Virus record (IMG/VR): IMGVR_UViG_3300003690_000081
Location: 11,983 to 34,702 of that record
Length of the DNA: 22,720 nucleotides
DNA from: a virus
Strand: one strand, 5' to 3'
Positions 13,325 to 22,066 of the stretch are shown here, one piece after another. The position numbers and the translations under genes are program-made. Below the pieces are notes generated by a model, which worked only from the letters and a program-made list of their open reading frames with translations, had not been told where the DNA came from and did no database searches. The number at the start of each line of letters is the position of its first letter. The stretch's first letter is position 1.

Positions 13325-14458
13325 ATGGCTGTAAACAGTAGTATATATTCGGGAAAAGAGTTTAAGGTCTATGTCGGGGCTGACGGAGATGCGGACTATG
13401 ATCCGGGTGTTGGAACGGTTAATGCCGCAGGTAGTGGTTCGGGGATGTATAGACTTGATGTTGAAGGTATTACATTTCCTAATTTCGCACCGAACCAAGA
13501 GTTCGAGATGCGATCCGGTACTGGTAGGGTCGCAGAATTTGGACAAATATTTTCATCATCAAAAAGAACACTAACTGAAGTGTCGCTGTCTGGAAGGGTA
13601 GAGCTTCAAAGCCTTCCTATTTTGCTTGAGAATGTATTTTCAACTGCAACGACCATAAATAATTGGAAACTTCCAACTGGATTTACCCCTAACACAATTA
13701 TACACGATGAAGCTACAGGTGCGGCAGTATGGAATAAATCCTTGACATTGCACTTTGTATCTCCAACTGCTGTTGCAGATAGTTGGAACATTCCGGGTTG
13801 TGTATGTACAAATCTAAGTTTAACCGCTGACATGACAAGCAATTCAGGTAGATATGATTATTCTGCTACATTCCAGAGCCAGTACGCAGTTTCAAAGGCG
13901 ACTATGACATTATCCTCTGCAAATGAGCTTACAACTACACTTGGGTCTACTTATATGTTCTTGTCAGACCAAACTACAAAAGATGTTCAGTTGATGGATT
14001 ACAAGACCGGTGGGACTGATCTCAAGGATATTGATCCTATCATAAGTAGCTTAAATCTTACAATAGATATGCCAACTCAGTTTTTAGGGGCACAGGGAAC
14101 AACCGCAGACCCTCAAGTTATTGCAAGAGCCGTTCCTGAAATGAGTATCACCCTCGCTGGAGCTTTTAAGTTTGATTCGGAAACAGAGATAATGTTAGAA
14201 GCATTTTTAGATACAGGTGGGATATCTTTCTTCCAAATGATATTGAACAATAGGGCTGTTACAAGTGATCTTGATACACCCGCTTCTAACCTATTGGCAC
14301 TTAGCCCAGACCAAACTTTTGGGTTTATTATTCCGAAAGCTAAACTTACATCTTGTGAAGTATCAAGTGATGATGTCGCTATGGTTAATTTCGAGGCTAA
14401 AGTTCTTGACTCCGGAAGTAATTTTGTATTTCATATAGCAGCAGGAGCAACTGCATAA
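13325..14458 (+). CDS. Major tail tube protein
   Basis: This is the probable tube subunit of a non-contractile tail. The 377-aa product is Ser/Thr/Gly-rich, beta-dominated and lies between the terminator and chaperone genes, the standard slot. The N-terminal part (SSIYSGKEFKVYVG) and repeated domain-like segments (EVSLSGRVELQSLPILLENVFS, LSLTADMTSNSGRYDYSATFQS and SSLNLTIDMPTQFL) resemble tube proteins, with paired strands and a 'S-G-x-x-x-Y-x-A-T-F' core. At 377 aa it is longer than many tube proteins, so it may have an additional outer domain. AAGGAGA lies about 7 nt before the ATG. No sheath gene is next to it. Confidence 0.8.
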   Translation: MAVNSSIYSGKEFKVYVGADGDADYDPGVGTVNAAGSGSGMYRLDVEGITFPNFAPNQEFEMRSGTGRVAEFGQIFSSSKRTLTEVSLSGRVELQSLPILLENVFSTATTINNWKLPTGFTPNTIIHDEATGAAVWNKSLTLHFVSPTAVADSWNIPGCVCTNLSLTADMTSNSGRYDYSATFQSQYAVSKATMTLSSANELTTTLGSTYMFLSDQTTKDVQLMDYKTGGTDLKDIDPIISSLNLTIDMPTQFLGAQGTTADPQVIARAVPEMSITLAGAFKFDSETEIMLEAFLDTGGISFFQMILNNRAVTSDLDTPASNLLALSPDQTFGFIIPKAKLTSCEVSSDDVAMVNFEAKVLDSGSNFVFHIAAGATA

Positions 14459-14473
14459 TAAAGGAGAAAAACA

Positions 14474-14632
14474 ATGGCAAAAAAATACTATAAAGTAGAT
14501 CGGTTTTTAAAACCACAGTATGTGAGTGTAGATGATGAACGTATTGACAATACTTGGATTGAATGTGATAAGAATGGAATTCCATTAACAGTCGTTCCAA
14601 AGTCAAAAGCGAATAAAGATAAAGGCAAGTAA
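14474..14632 (+). CDS. Small protein of unknown function (52 aa)
   Basis: This short gene has a strong ribosome site (AAGGAG at 14461-14466, 7 nt upstream) and its stop overlaps the next ATG (TAATG), so both ends look deliberate. It encodes a 52-aa basic protein beginning MAKKYYKVDRF, with a DDERIDNTWIECDKNG middle and a Lys-rich end (KSKANKDKGK). No family is recognised. Its position between the tail tube and the assembly chaperone suggests a small tail-assembly factor. Confidence 0.65.
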   Translation: MAKKYYKVDRFLKPQYVSVDDERIDNTWIECDKNGIPLTVVPKSKANKDKGK

Positions 14633-14910
14633 TGAAAGAAATTAAACTTTCGTCTGGGCGTAAATTCAAGATAAAAGAGATGTCAGTTGATGACATAGAT
14701 TTTTGCAATGATTTAGCGGTTCTTCGTTATGAGGATACACAACCTGTTGCAGTTACAGGACTTGCCAAAGCAAGAACAGCGTGGCTTAGAAAAGGTCTTA
14801 AAGATTGCACAGATAAATTCATAAAAGGTTTAAGTGAGGAAGAAAAGTCAGAACTATCATTTAAAATACAGGAGCATCAACGCTTGGGGGAAGAAAAGCC
14901 CTCAGATTAG
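14632..14910 (+). CDS. Tail assembly chaperone, upstream part (G-like)
   Basis: The chaperone helps load tube subunits on the tape measure. The 92-aa product begins MKEIKLSSGRKFKIKEMSVDD, a small beta-plus-helix start typical of such proteins, followed by a helical body (SEEEKSELSFKIQEH). It is followed by a reading frame in -1 phase with no start of its own, and ends just before the tape-measure gene set. As in many siphophages, most ribosomes should stop at 14908-14910 to make this short form, and a fraction should shift to make a long form. It starts by TAATG overlap. Confidence 0.75.
   Translation: MKEIKLSSGRKFKIKEMSVDDIDFCNDLAVLRYEDTQPVAVTGLAKARTAWLRKGLKDCTDKFIKGLSEEEKSELSFKIQEHQRLGEEKPSD
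14886..14898 (+). other. Probable -1 ribosomal frameshift site
   Basis: In the upstream frame the codons are ttg ggg gaa gaa aag. A run of five G (14886-14890) lets the glycine tRNA on ggg slip back one base, and a second slippery A-AAG lies at 14895-14898. The -1 frame is open only from 14865 (after a TAA at 14862) and the 0 frame stops at 14910, so a shift must occur within this 45-nt overlap. The exact slip codon is not certain. A sequencing error in the G-run is the alternative. Confidence 0.6.
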
Positions 14911-15344
14911 CTTTAAATATTCATAATGACGGCTGGTGTGAGGGATGCAGATTTCACGAATATCCCTATGATGCACAAATTCCAATTAAAATTGGAGGAA
15001 AGTATTCTGTCGTCAAATTTGACAAAGATGAGGATGTATGGGAAATAATAGATAAACTTATAGGAGAGGTGAATGATTTTAACAAAAAGGGCAAGGATAT
15101 AGATATGGCACAATCAGTCTTTTATCAGTTGCCCTTTTTTAGTTGTCCTAATATTATTTTAAAAAATGAGTATCAAAATGACATTAAGAAATATTTATAT
15201 TGCAAGGGATTTGGAATCTCGCCATATAGGGGTAGTTATGGAGAACAACCTGCGTTATGGGTAGAAAAAACATTTGTAATGAATAATGCTATTAATAATA
15301 AAGAAAAAAGAGAATTAAATAAAATGAAGAAAAAAAATGGCTAA
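14889..15344 (+). CDS. Tail assembly chaperone, frameshifted extension (T-like)
   Basis: This is the C-terminal part of the long chaperone made by -1 frameshift; if the slip occurs at ggg (14887-14889), the fusion from 14632 is 237 aa. The frame has no ATG, GTG or TTG between 14865 and 15068, yet encodes a well-formed segment (DGWCEGCRFHEYPYDAQIP, with a CxxC pair) that must come from the upstream start. The later part, FGISPYRGSYGEQPALWVEK, resembles the C-terminal region of siphophage chaperone extensions ('I-S-P-Y-x-G-x-Y-x-x-Q-P'). The GTG at 15069 could start a short form, but that would lose the CxxC segment. It overlaps the tape-measure gene by 8 nt. Confidence 0.7.
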   Translation, partial: GRKALRLALNIHNDGWCEGCRFHEYPYDAQIPIKIGGKYSVVKFDKDEDVWEIIDKLIGEVNDFNKKGKDIDMAQSVFYQLPFFSCPNIILKNEYQNDIKKYLYCKGFGISPYRGSYGEQPALWVEKTFVMNNAINNKEKRELNKMKKKNG

Positions 15345-17613
15345 ATCGATAGACACAATACAAATACAGTTTAAGGCATCAGGAAATCAGGCATTAACTG
15401 CTGCTGTAAGGGCACTTGATAATGCTACAAGAAGTTTAACTGCTTCTGCTATGAGCAGCTTAAAGGTTGGTAGTTCTAAGATTAAAGATGCTTTAAAACA
15501 AGAAAATGCACAATCTCGGCTTAATGAAGCCACAAGAGCAGGTACACATAATTTAAGGAATATACACGACCAAACCAGTAAAACTGGAACTGCATTTTCT
15601 GTTTTTCGTTCTAAACTTTTATTAGCAACATTTGCTATTGGGTTAATGAAACAAACTGTTGGAAAGTTAATGGGTTTGTATGATGATATGGTTAAGCAAC
15701 AGATAAAAATAAATACTCATATTAAAACAACAGGAGCAGCAGCCAATCTTACAAGTCGAGAATTATTTAAACTTGCTGATAGACTTCAAGATGTTACCTT
15801 AGTATCAAACGACCTAATCCTTGAAGGTCAGTCTATGTTACTTACTTTTACTAAAATTAGAGGTGAAGCATTTGAAAGGACATTAAAGGCAGCCCTTGAT
15901 TTATCTACTGGGTTTGGTCAAGACCTACGCCAATCTATAATACAAGTAGGAAAAGCAATTAATGATCCAATTCTTGGGTTTACTGCATTAAGAAGGGTTG
16001 GTGTTTCATTCAGCGAAACACAAAAAACAATGATAAAGGATTTAGTTGCACAGAATAGATTATTTGAGGCACAGAAGATTATACTTGATGAATTGGAAAT
16101 GGAGGTTGGTGGTGTAACAGAAGCAATGAATAAAGCACCATTAGCAGGATGGAAAAAAGGTTGGAATGACTTATTGGATTCTATGAAAGAAGTTGGTGCT
16201 TTTTTAGAAATTGGATTTAGACCATTAGAAAGTTTATGGGGTACATTAACAAAAGGATTTAAAGATATTACTCACGGAGCTAAAGTTTGGGCTAATTCCG
16301 TTAAAGGCATAGATATTACAAAATTTGAAGCAACAAAAGACAGAATGGATTTTATTAACATTGCTTTAGGCGATGTTCAAGGAAGTTGGGATGATATGAA
16401 TGATGTTCAGAAACAGTGGGCTACTGATGCAGGGCTTAGCATAGAAAGTCTTACTCATCTTGCATCTCTTTCTGGTAAATCATCCACAGGATTCTTAATG
16501 TTTAAAGATGCCTTAGAGGAGGCACGACAAAAATTAGAACAGGCTGTGGTATCTTCTAAAAAATTAGGAGATTGGGAAAAGATAAGAGAAGAAATTATGA
16601 TTTCTTCAGCAGAAAAAAGTAATGAAAGATGGACTGAAACATTGAAACAACTTGATGATGCTATTACTCATTATCAAAAATTAGAAGAAGCAGAAGCTAA
16701 GTTAGACAAGAGGATGAAGGATAGAATATTTGGAGAAAAAATAGATTTCACGGCTGCTAAGGCAGAAGGAGATATTACAGGACAACTTGACCAATCTTTA
16801 GAAATAAGAGCACAACACGAACAAAAAGCTATAAGTATGAAACAACAAGCATTTGATGAATCTACACAATTATTTTCAGAAGGTTTAATGACGGAACAGG
16901 AAGCATATCAGCAATATAAGGAGAGATTACTTGATATAGACAAGTGGTATCAGGAACAAAAACTTTCATTGGATGCAGAAGAAAAAATTGCAAATATCGA
17001 GAAATGGACTGAAGCAGGGGAAATGGCATTGCAGACTATGGATAGAATAATATCGATGCGACAAACACAACTTGATGTAAGTATTCATTCTGATTTAGAA
17101 GAATTAAAAGCAACTACAAAATATAATATGGCAAGTCGTGATTCACAAATACAGATGGAAAAAGATGTAAAAAATGAACATCACAAGCAAAGGGTTAGTA
17201 TATTTAGAATGGAAAAAAGTGCTGCTATTTCTGATATAATTATGAACTTTGCTACTGCACATTCTAAGACATTTGCACAACTTGGATTATTAGGTGGTCT
17301 TGCATCTATGCCACTATTGTCAGGATTAATGGCACTCCAAATTGGGCTTGTGTTAGCACAACCAAAACCACAGAAGTTTGCAAAAGGTGGAGAGTTTATA
17401 ACAGACAGACCTGAAATGATTATAGTGGGTGAAGCAGGTAGAGAACGGGTTAGTATTACACCAATAGATCGCCCTGATGATAGGGCATTAGGTGGTGGTA
17501 GCGTTACTGTTAATTTCTCTGGCAATGTTTTAAGCCAAAACTTTATAGAAGATGAAGCAATCCCTGCTATTAGGGAAGCTATAAGGCGTGGTGCGGATAT
17601 AGGAATCACCTAA
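15337..17613 (+). CDS. Tape measure protein
   Basis: It sets tail length and may help DNA entry through the host membrane. The 758-aa product is long and helical with charged heptad stretches. A hydrophobic span lies at ~88-105 (SKLLLATFAIGLMKQTV). Near the C terminus a hydrophobic block (KTFAQLGLLGGLASMPLLSGLMALQIGL) is followed by KFAKGGEFITDRPEMIIVGEAGRERVSITPI, the hallmark end of many siphophage tape measures ('G-G-x-F-x-T-x-x-P-x-x-I-x-V-G-E-x-G-x-E-x-V'). At about 1.5 A per residue the tail would be near 110 nm. It overlaps the chaperone extension by 8 nt and ends with a TAATG junction. Confidence 0.9.
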   Translation: MAKSIDTIQIQFKASGNQALTAAVRALDNATRSLTASAMSSLKVGSSKIKDALKQENAQSRLNEATRAGTHNLRNIHDQTSKTGTAFSVFRSKLLLATFAIGLMKQTVGKLMGLYDDMVKQQIKINTHIKTTGAAANLTSRELFKLADRLQDVTLVSNDLILEGQSMLLTFTKIRGEAFERTLKAALDLSTGFGQDLRQSIIQVGKAINDPILGFTALRRVGVSFSETQKTMIKDLVAQNRLFEAQKIILDELEMEVGGVTEAMNKAPLAGWKKGWNDLLDSMKEVGAFLEIGFRPLESLWGTLTKGFKDITHGAKVWANSVKGIDITKFEATKDRMDFINIALGDVQGSWDDMNDVQKQWATDAGLSIESLTHLASLSGKSSTGFLMFKDALEEARQKLEQAVVSSKKLGDWEKIREEIMISSAEKSNERWTETLKQLDDAITHYQKLEEAEAKLDKRMKDRIFGEKIDFTAAKAEGDITGQLDQSLEIRAQHEQKAISMKQQAFDESTQLFSEGLMTEQEAYQQYKERLLDIDKWYQEQKLSLDAEEKIANIEKWTEAGEMALQTMDRIISMRQTQLDVSIHSDLEELKATTKYNMASRDSQIQMEKDVKNEHHKQRVSIFRMEKSAAISDIIMNFATAHSKTFAQLGLLGGLASMPLLSGLMALQIGLVLAQPKPQKFAKGGEFITDRPEMIIVGEAGRERVSITPIDRPDDRALGGGSVTVNFSGNVLSQNFIEDEAIPAIREAIRRGADIGIT

Positions 17614-20600
17614 TGTTAAGTGTATCTTCTATATTTACAAATGATACACTTGGCAATAATCTAAATGTAGTTCCTCTTATTAACATTACGAAGGGGATTG
17701 ATTATGAGTTAAATATTTCTACTCAAAACCTAACCTTCGATGGTAAATATTACAAACCAATCCTATTAAACATCCCCTCTATTAAGGAATCTGTTGATTT
17801 TGAGAGTAGAAAGTTCAAAATATCAAATGTTACTCTTTCTATTTCCAATGTAAAATATAATGGTCAAAGGGTTTCAGATGAGGCAGTTAATTTCACAAAT
17901 GCGGATGTAGTAATCTATTGGAAATCTCAGTCTTGCACAACTTTAAATGAATGTTTAAAAGTATATCGAGGTAAAGTCAAAAGAGTAAATCACGATGATA
18001 AGAATTTTAACCTCCAACTTGAAGATGTTTCTCAGGAAAATTTATATCAAGAAGTTCCAATAGCAAGACTTGGTGATGAAGAAACTGTGCCAGATAAACA
18101 TAAAAACAAGCCAATCCCAATGGTATATGGGTATGTTGATAAATGCCCTACTGTATTAAAGGTCGAAACATTAATATACAACAAAGATTTTGTCATAATT
18201 TCAGATAGTAAACCTATGTATGAATATGTATCTACGAATTGGAATAAAAATATTTATAACACACAAACCGACCCATTGTGGATATACAAAAATGATAACT
18301 ATTTTAATGTAAAAATAGCACCTTTAAATATTAGCCCAACCTCAAATTACACAGAAAACCAATATAATTTACATCCTGAATCAGGGTACATACACCTTGA
18401 ACCTATAGGTGGTGTGAGTGGATTAAATGCTGTTGCTGATAATATGTTGGAAACAGACATATTAAGAATACCAGAAATAGTACACCTGTCTCACGCATAT
18501 GAAAATATTGATGATTATCTTGGTGAACTTGGTGGTGAAATTAATCTTATGACACATACATTAGATTATGCTTATTTTACTGGAACATTTATAGAAATTG
18601 CACTCGCAAAACTTGTTATTAAACCTATTTATGGACATATACCTGATGATGATATAATTTATTCAAGGCATTATAATATATTTAATGTTTATCTAAATCA
18701 TATATCCTCATTTTCTGAAGATAGTTTAAGATTTAGAGCATACTATGATGATGATTTGGAATTATATGAAGCATATTTTGCTATACCTCAGTCTGAAGGA
18801 ATATATGGTATTAATGAAGGAGAATCCTGTGAGAGTAATAATATGCATCTTTATACTGCTGAAAATGGAACAATTAATGAAAATTATGACATAGACCAAT
18901 ATGAAATGACGGCACAGACCGATGAATTAAATTGGACTGAATTTAGTCTTACCCCCTCGAAGTTCTTATATTATGTAATAAAAAGATTTTCTACTTCATC
19001 AGTAGAACTTGAAGCACAGATAAGGGGAATAGGTTTATACCAAAGAGTTCTTTTCGCTGGAATAGATAAAACTAATTTTTTTATAGATGTTAAAGGCAGA
19101 AAAGACAAGGCAGCAGGAACTTACACAGGGATTCCTGCACCAGAACAAAGGGGTAGTTCAAGGGATGGACACGAAACAGTATTAAACTATTGTGATACAT
19201 TGGAAACTTTTCTTCTTGGGAGTTGGTCAGAAACCACTTTATCGCTTGACACTGGGTATGATTCTCTTGTCTGTATTAAAGGCGAAACAATAGATAATAG
19301 AATTACATTCATTGCACAATTAAGTGAGCCAGTATACAATGTTGAAGGATGGAATATTAAAATATGGTTTAAACATTTTGGAAATTATGGTTCATCAGGA
19401 ATTTTTTCTTTTAGACTTGGTGATTCTGGAATGAACATTTCTAATAGTGATATTTACAACTTTAAACTTTGGAAAAATGTAAATTTAAATTCATATACAG
19501 AAAATGAATGGCATCAAATTACACTTAATTCATCAACAATTTGGACAGTAGAACACGATTGGAATGTAATAGAAAAAATAGGGTTACAAAAGTCATACAC
19601 TGGTGATTTTTCTGAAAATGTAACTATTTCTATGGATGATATTTCTATAGGAGTATCTGGTGATATATTGGGTTGTATGGATGAAGATGCCTACAACTAT
19701 AATCCCGAAGCAACAATAGATGACGGTACTTGTATTTTTTATCCTATCCCTGACTATTTTATACATCACGGATTAATCCCATCTGATGTATGGGATGGGG
19801 TTACACCATTTCAAGGTGGAGATAGACTTTCTATAAATGCAATAAACTCTTATGACCCTGATGGTGGTGATTTGGTTGGTAATTGGGAGTTCATTTCAGG
19901 TGTTGAATTGGAAAATGTCTCTATGGGAAGCACAGAAGGATTTTCAGATTCTCGAAAAACTATGGATGTGCCTGACTACATAGATGACTTCTTCGCTGAA
20001 TCAGTTTATAAATTAACGATTCAAGATGACGAGGGGTTAGAAAGTTGGGTTAATATAACTGTTCCATTAGCAAACCCTGATTATGTCCCTCCTCCAACTT
20101 TTGAAGATGAAACAGCTTTTGATGCAACCCAGTTAATAGAAAATCCTGCTGACATAATAACACATATTATTTGCGAAGAACTTGGTTTTGATAATAGTAA
20201 TATAAACCCTTTAGACCATAAACACGCCAGACAAGCACATTTTACAAAAGATATAAATAACTGGAAATTTGGGTTTACTGTAAATAAGAAGATAGATTCT
20301 AAAAAACTTATCGAGGACATCGCCAAATCTACACGCCTATTCCCTAAGTTCAGGAATGATGGTACATTTGGTTTTAACAGTATGCGTTATACTTATGATA
20401 TGAAAGCAGACTATGTAGAAACTTTAAATACTTCTGATATAATTAGTTTTAAGATTTCAAGAACTAAGATAGATGATGTTAAAAGCAGGGTTAAAATATT
20501 TTACAATAAAGATTATGCTTTAGATGATTTTACTAAATCCTTTCCAATTGGTGAAGGTGTTTATAGATATTTTTCTGACTATGGACAAATTTGGAACAAC

Positions 20601-21626
20601 GACTCATCAGCAGACATGCTTACATATTATGGAATAGACAGCGATGAAAACGCTACTTTAGATTTTGAAAGCGAATATATAAGAGATGAAACGACAGCAG
20701 AAGAATTATGTAAATTTCTCGTAGGTTGGTATATGAACCAACATTTAATCTTGGATGTAAAACTGCCTTTAAGTTACTTGAAATACGAAATAGGCGACAT
20801 AGTGGCGTGGAATGAATTACTCGGAGGCGTTAAGGCATTCGGTGAGGATTACACAATAACCTCTGCTTTAGAAGCTGGTGAGAATGGAGAACACACACTT
20901 AGAAATGGTCAAGTTATATATCCTTTATTTATGATAATGGAATCTAATAAATCCGTTAATTCTGTTTCTATTAAAATGGTTCAATTGCATGATAGTTCTA
21001 TGACACTTAGTAGAGATTACTCTGATACAACTCAACAGACAGTGGCTATGCGTATCACAAATCCAGAAACAGGTGATCATTATGGTGTTCCAAGCGAGTG
21101 GGCTCAAGGTAACGATGTTATTGGTATTAACAGGAGAACTCCTTTCCAATTCTCAGCCATTGATGTTGGCGAGGTAAGTACCGTAGATTGGATATTCACA
21201 GAAATAGATTCCTCTAATATTCCGATAGAAGGTGGTTGGTCGCATACCGAAGAAACAGTTGGGATAGAAGATTTGGTTTATACCTTTGGATATAATATTG
21301 TTGATGGAGAAGTTGGAAATGAGCCGGGATTTGAAGAAAATTCAGGTTTCCCTCCAAGATACTATAATGTTACTATGGTAGTACATAAACCAGATGGAAC
21401 AACAGCAATCGATAACACTGGAAGAATAAGATTATATCAAAATGGTGATGTAAATTTAGATGGTGGTATAGATGTCTTAGATATTGTTTTATTGGTTGGT
21501 CATATTTTAACCTCTACTGTACCATCTGAAGAAATACCAAAGTATTTAATTGATTTAAGCAATGATGACCAAATAAATGTCATTGATATTGTTTTGATGG
21601 TTAATATAATACTTGAAAGTTCTTAA
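17613..21626 (+). CDS. Tail hub/tip protein with PKD-like, Cys-repeat and dockerin-like domains
   Basis: This 1337-aa product directly follows the tape measure, as hub/tip proteins do. Residues 1-~190 look like a hub start, including PIPMVYGYV at ~168-176. Residues ~524-685 resemble a carbohydrate-binding jelly roll. At 687-707 there is a Cys-framed motif (GC, YNYNP, DDG-x-C). Residues ~711-825 form a PKD-like domain (INSYDPDGGDL ... YKLTIQDDEG). A second hub portion at ~829-1130 includes ENPADIITHIICEELGF, typical of hub proteins. Residues ~1145-1275 are Ig-like. The last 60 residues (1278-1337) are a dockerin-like pair: D1279-N1281-D1283-D1287-D1290 and D1314-S1316-D1318-N1322-D1325. The hub parts are thus split by and followed by host-type surface modules. 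Receptor binding is the likely role. Confidence 0.8.
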   Translation: MLSVSSIFTNDTLGNNLNVVPLINITKGIDYELNISTQNLTFDGKYYKPILLNIPSIKESVDFESRKFKISNVTLSISNVKYNGQRVSDEAVNFTNADVVIYWKSQSCTTLNECLKVYRGKVKRVNHDDKNFNLQLEDVSQENLYQEVPIARLGDEETVPDKHKNKPIPMVYGYVDKCPTVLKVETLIYNKDFVIISDSKPMYEYVSTNWNKNIYNTQTDPLWIYKNDNYFNVKIAPLNISPTSNYTENQYNLHPESGYIHLEPIGGVSGLNAVADNMLETDILRIPEIVHLSHAYENIDDYLGELGGEINLMTHTLDYAYFTGTFIEIALAKLVIKPIYGHIPDDDIIYSRHYNIFNVYLNHISSFSEDSLRFRAYYDDDLELYEAYFAIPQSEGIYGINEGESCESNNMHLYTAENGTINENYDIDQYEMTAQTDELNWTEFSLTPSKFLYYVIKRFSTSSVELEAQIRGIGLYQRVLFAGIDKTNFFIDVKGRKDKAAGTYTGIPAPEQRGSSRDGHETVLNYCDTLETFLLGSWSETTLSLDTGYDSLVCIKGETIDNRITFIAQLSEPVYNVEGWNIKIWFKHFGNYGSSGIFSFRLGDSGMNISNSDIYNFKLWKNVNLNSYTENEWHQITLNSSTIWTVEHDWNVIEKIGLQKSYTGDFSENVTISMDDISIGVSGDILGCMDEDAYNYNPEATIDDGTCIFYPIPDYFIHHGLIPSDVWDGVTPFQGGDRLSINAINSYDPDGGDLVGNWEFISGVELENVSMGSTEGFSDSRKTMDVPDYIDDFFAESVYKLTIQDDEGLESWVNITVPLANPDYVPPPTFEDETAFDATQLIENPADIITHIICEELGFDNSNINPLDHKHARQAHFTKDINNWKFGFTVNKKIDSKKLIEDIAKSTRLFPKFRNDGTFGFNSMRYTYDMKADYVETLNTSDIISFKISRTKIDDVKSRVKIFYNKDYALDDFTKSFPIGEGVYRYFSDYGQIWNNDSSADMLTYYGIDSDENATLDFESEYIRDETTAEELCKFLVGWYMNQHLILDVKLPLSYLKYEIGDIVAWNELLGGVKAFGEDYTITSALEAGENGEHTLRNGQVIYPLFMIMESNKSVNSVSIKMVQLHDSSMTLSRDYSDTTQQTVAMRITNPETGDHYGVPSEWAQGNDVIGINRRTPFQFSAIDVGEVSTVDWIFTEIDSSNIPIEGGWSHTEETVGIEDLVYTFGYNIVDGEVGNEPGFEENSGFPPRYYNVTMVVHKPDGTTAIDNTGRIRLYQNGDVNLDGGIDVLDIVLLVGHILTSTVPSEEIPKYLIDLSNDDQINVIDIVLMVNIILESS
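19671..19733 (+). other. Cys-framed YNYNP...DDG-x-C motif within the tail hub
   Basis: The hub residues 687-707 read GC, x5, YNYNP, x4, DDG, x, C. From memory, repeats of this form ('G-C-T-D-x-x-A-x-N-Y-N-P-x-A-x-x-D-D-G-S-C') are frequent in secreted proteins of marine FCB-group bacteria such as Marinimicrobia and Bacteroidota. Its Asp residues suggest calcium binding, and the two Cys may form a disulfide. Its presence in a phage tail is a likely sign of acquisition from the host. Confidence 0.6.
21444..21623 (+). other. Dockerin-like calcium-loop repeats at tail hub C terminus
   Basis: Two repeats fit the dockerin type I pattern (D-x-N/D-x-D-G-x-I/V-D-V-L-D followed by a hydrophobic helix). 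The first starts at residue 1278 (GDVNLDG, then IDVLDIVLLVGHIL) and the second at about 1313 (IDLSNDDQINVIDIVLMVNIIL). Ligand positions 1, 3, 5, 9 and 12 are kept in both. Dockerins bind cohesins or fold as paired EF-hand-like loops. Confidence 0.75.
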
Positions 21627-22066
21627 TGAATAAATTAGAAAAATTAAAAGAAAAACAAGAACCCAATGCACCTATACTTTATTATGGGGATGGCATAGTC
21701 TGGTTGAAACATAATGGTTATCCAGCCGGGATTGAAATCGGCTTTAAAAGTAATGATATAAGGTTAGTTAAAAGATTACCTCGCAAGTGGATTATGGCTA
21801 ATAGCACTAAAAAGGTTTTAATCTACACGCTTACCGATGCTCCGCTTCCTGATCCTGTTGAACTGTTTGCATATACAGGATACTTCAAACCTGTTACTTG
21901 CATACTTGCAACTTGGAATCTTAATAAGATAAGAGCAAGAATAATACCTTCTAATATCCATTATTGGGAATTATTCAAAGAACAGAAATGGGGAACTTTC
22001 GATGGTAAGTGGAAAGACTTCGGCAATACTTATTATAACAAAAAACTTAAACCTAAAACAATCTAA
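21626..22066 (+). CDS. Tail-region protein of unknown function (146 aa)
   Basis: Not recognised. The product is basic and beta-rich, with an N-terminal helix (MNKLEKLKEKQEP), then short strands (ILYYGDGIVWLKHNGYPAGIEIGFK shape) and a central LYS/Arg-rich stretch (VKRLPRKWIMANSTKKVLIYTLT). A segment PVELFAYTGYFKPVTCILATW suggests a compact sandwich, and the C terminus is Lys-rich. No metal or catalytic set is seen. Both junctions are TAATG overlaps, so it is tightly co-translated with the hub and the following gene, which argues for a tip, fibre or fibre-chaperone role. Confidence 0.6.
   Translation: MNKLEKLKEKQEPNAPILYYGDGIVWLKHNGYPAGIEIGFKSNDIRLVKRLPRKWIMANSTKKVLIYTLTDAPLPDPVELFAYTGYFKPVTCILATWNLNKIRARIIPSNIHYWELFKEQKWGTFDGKWKDFGNTYYNKKLKPKTI

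Noticed and set aside
14397-14708. 103-codon minus-strand frame opposite the 52-aa gene
   Set aside because: Leu/Ser/Tyr-rich shadow; the + strand has a strong ribosome site and coupled junctions at this place.
17181-17609. 142-codon minus-strand frame opposite the tape-measure 3' end
   Set aside because: Antisense to the conserved C-terminal tape-measure motif; low-complexity Ile/Ser/Pro product and no neighbours on that strand.
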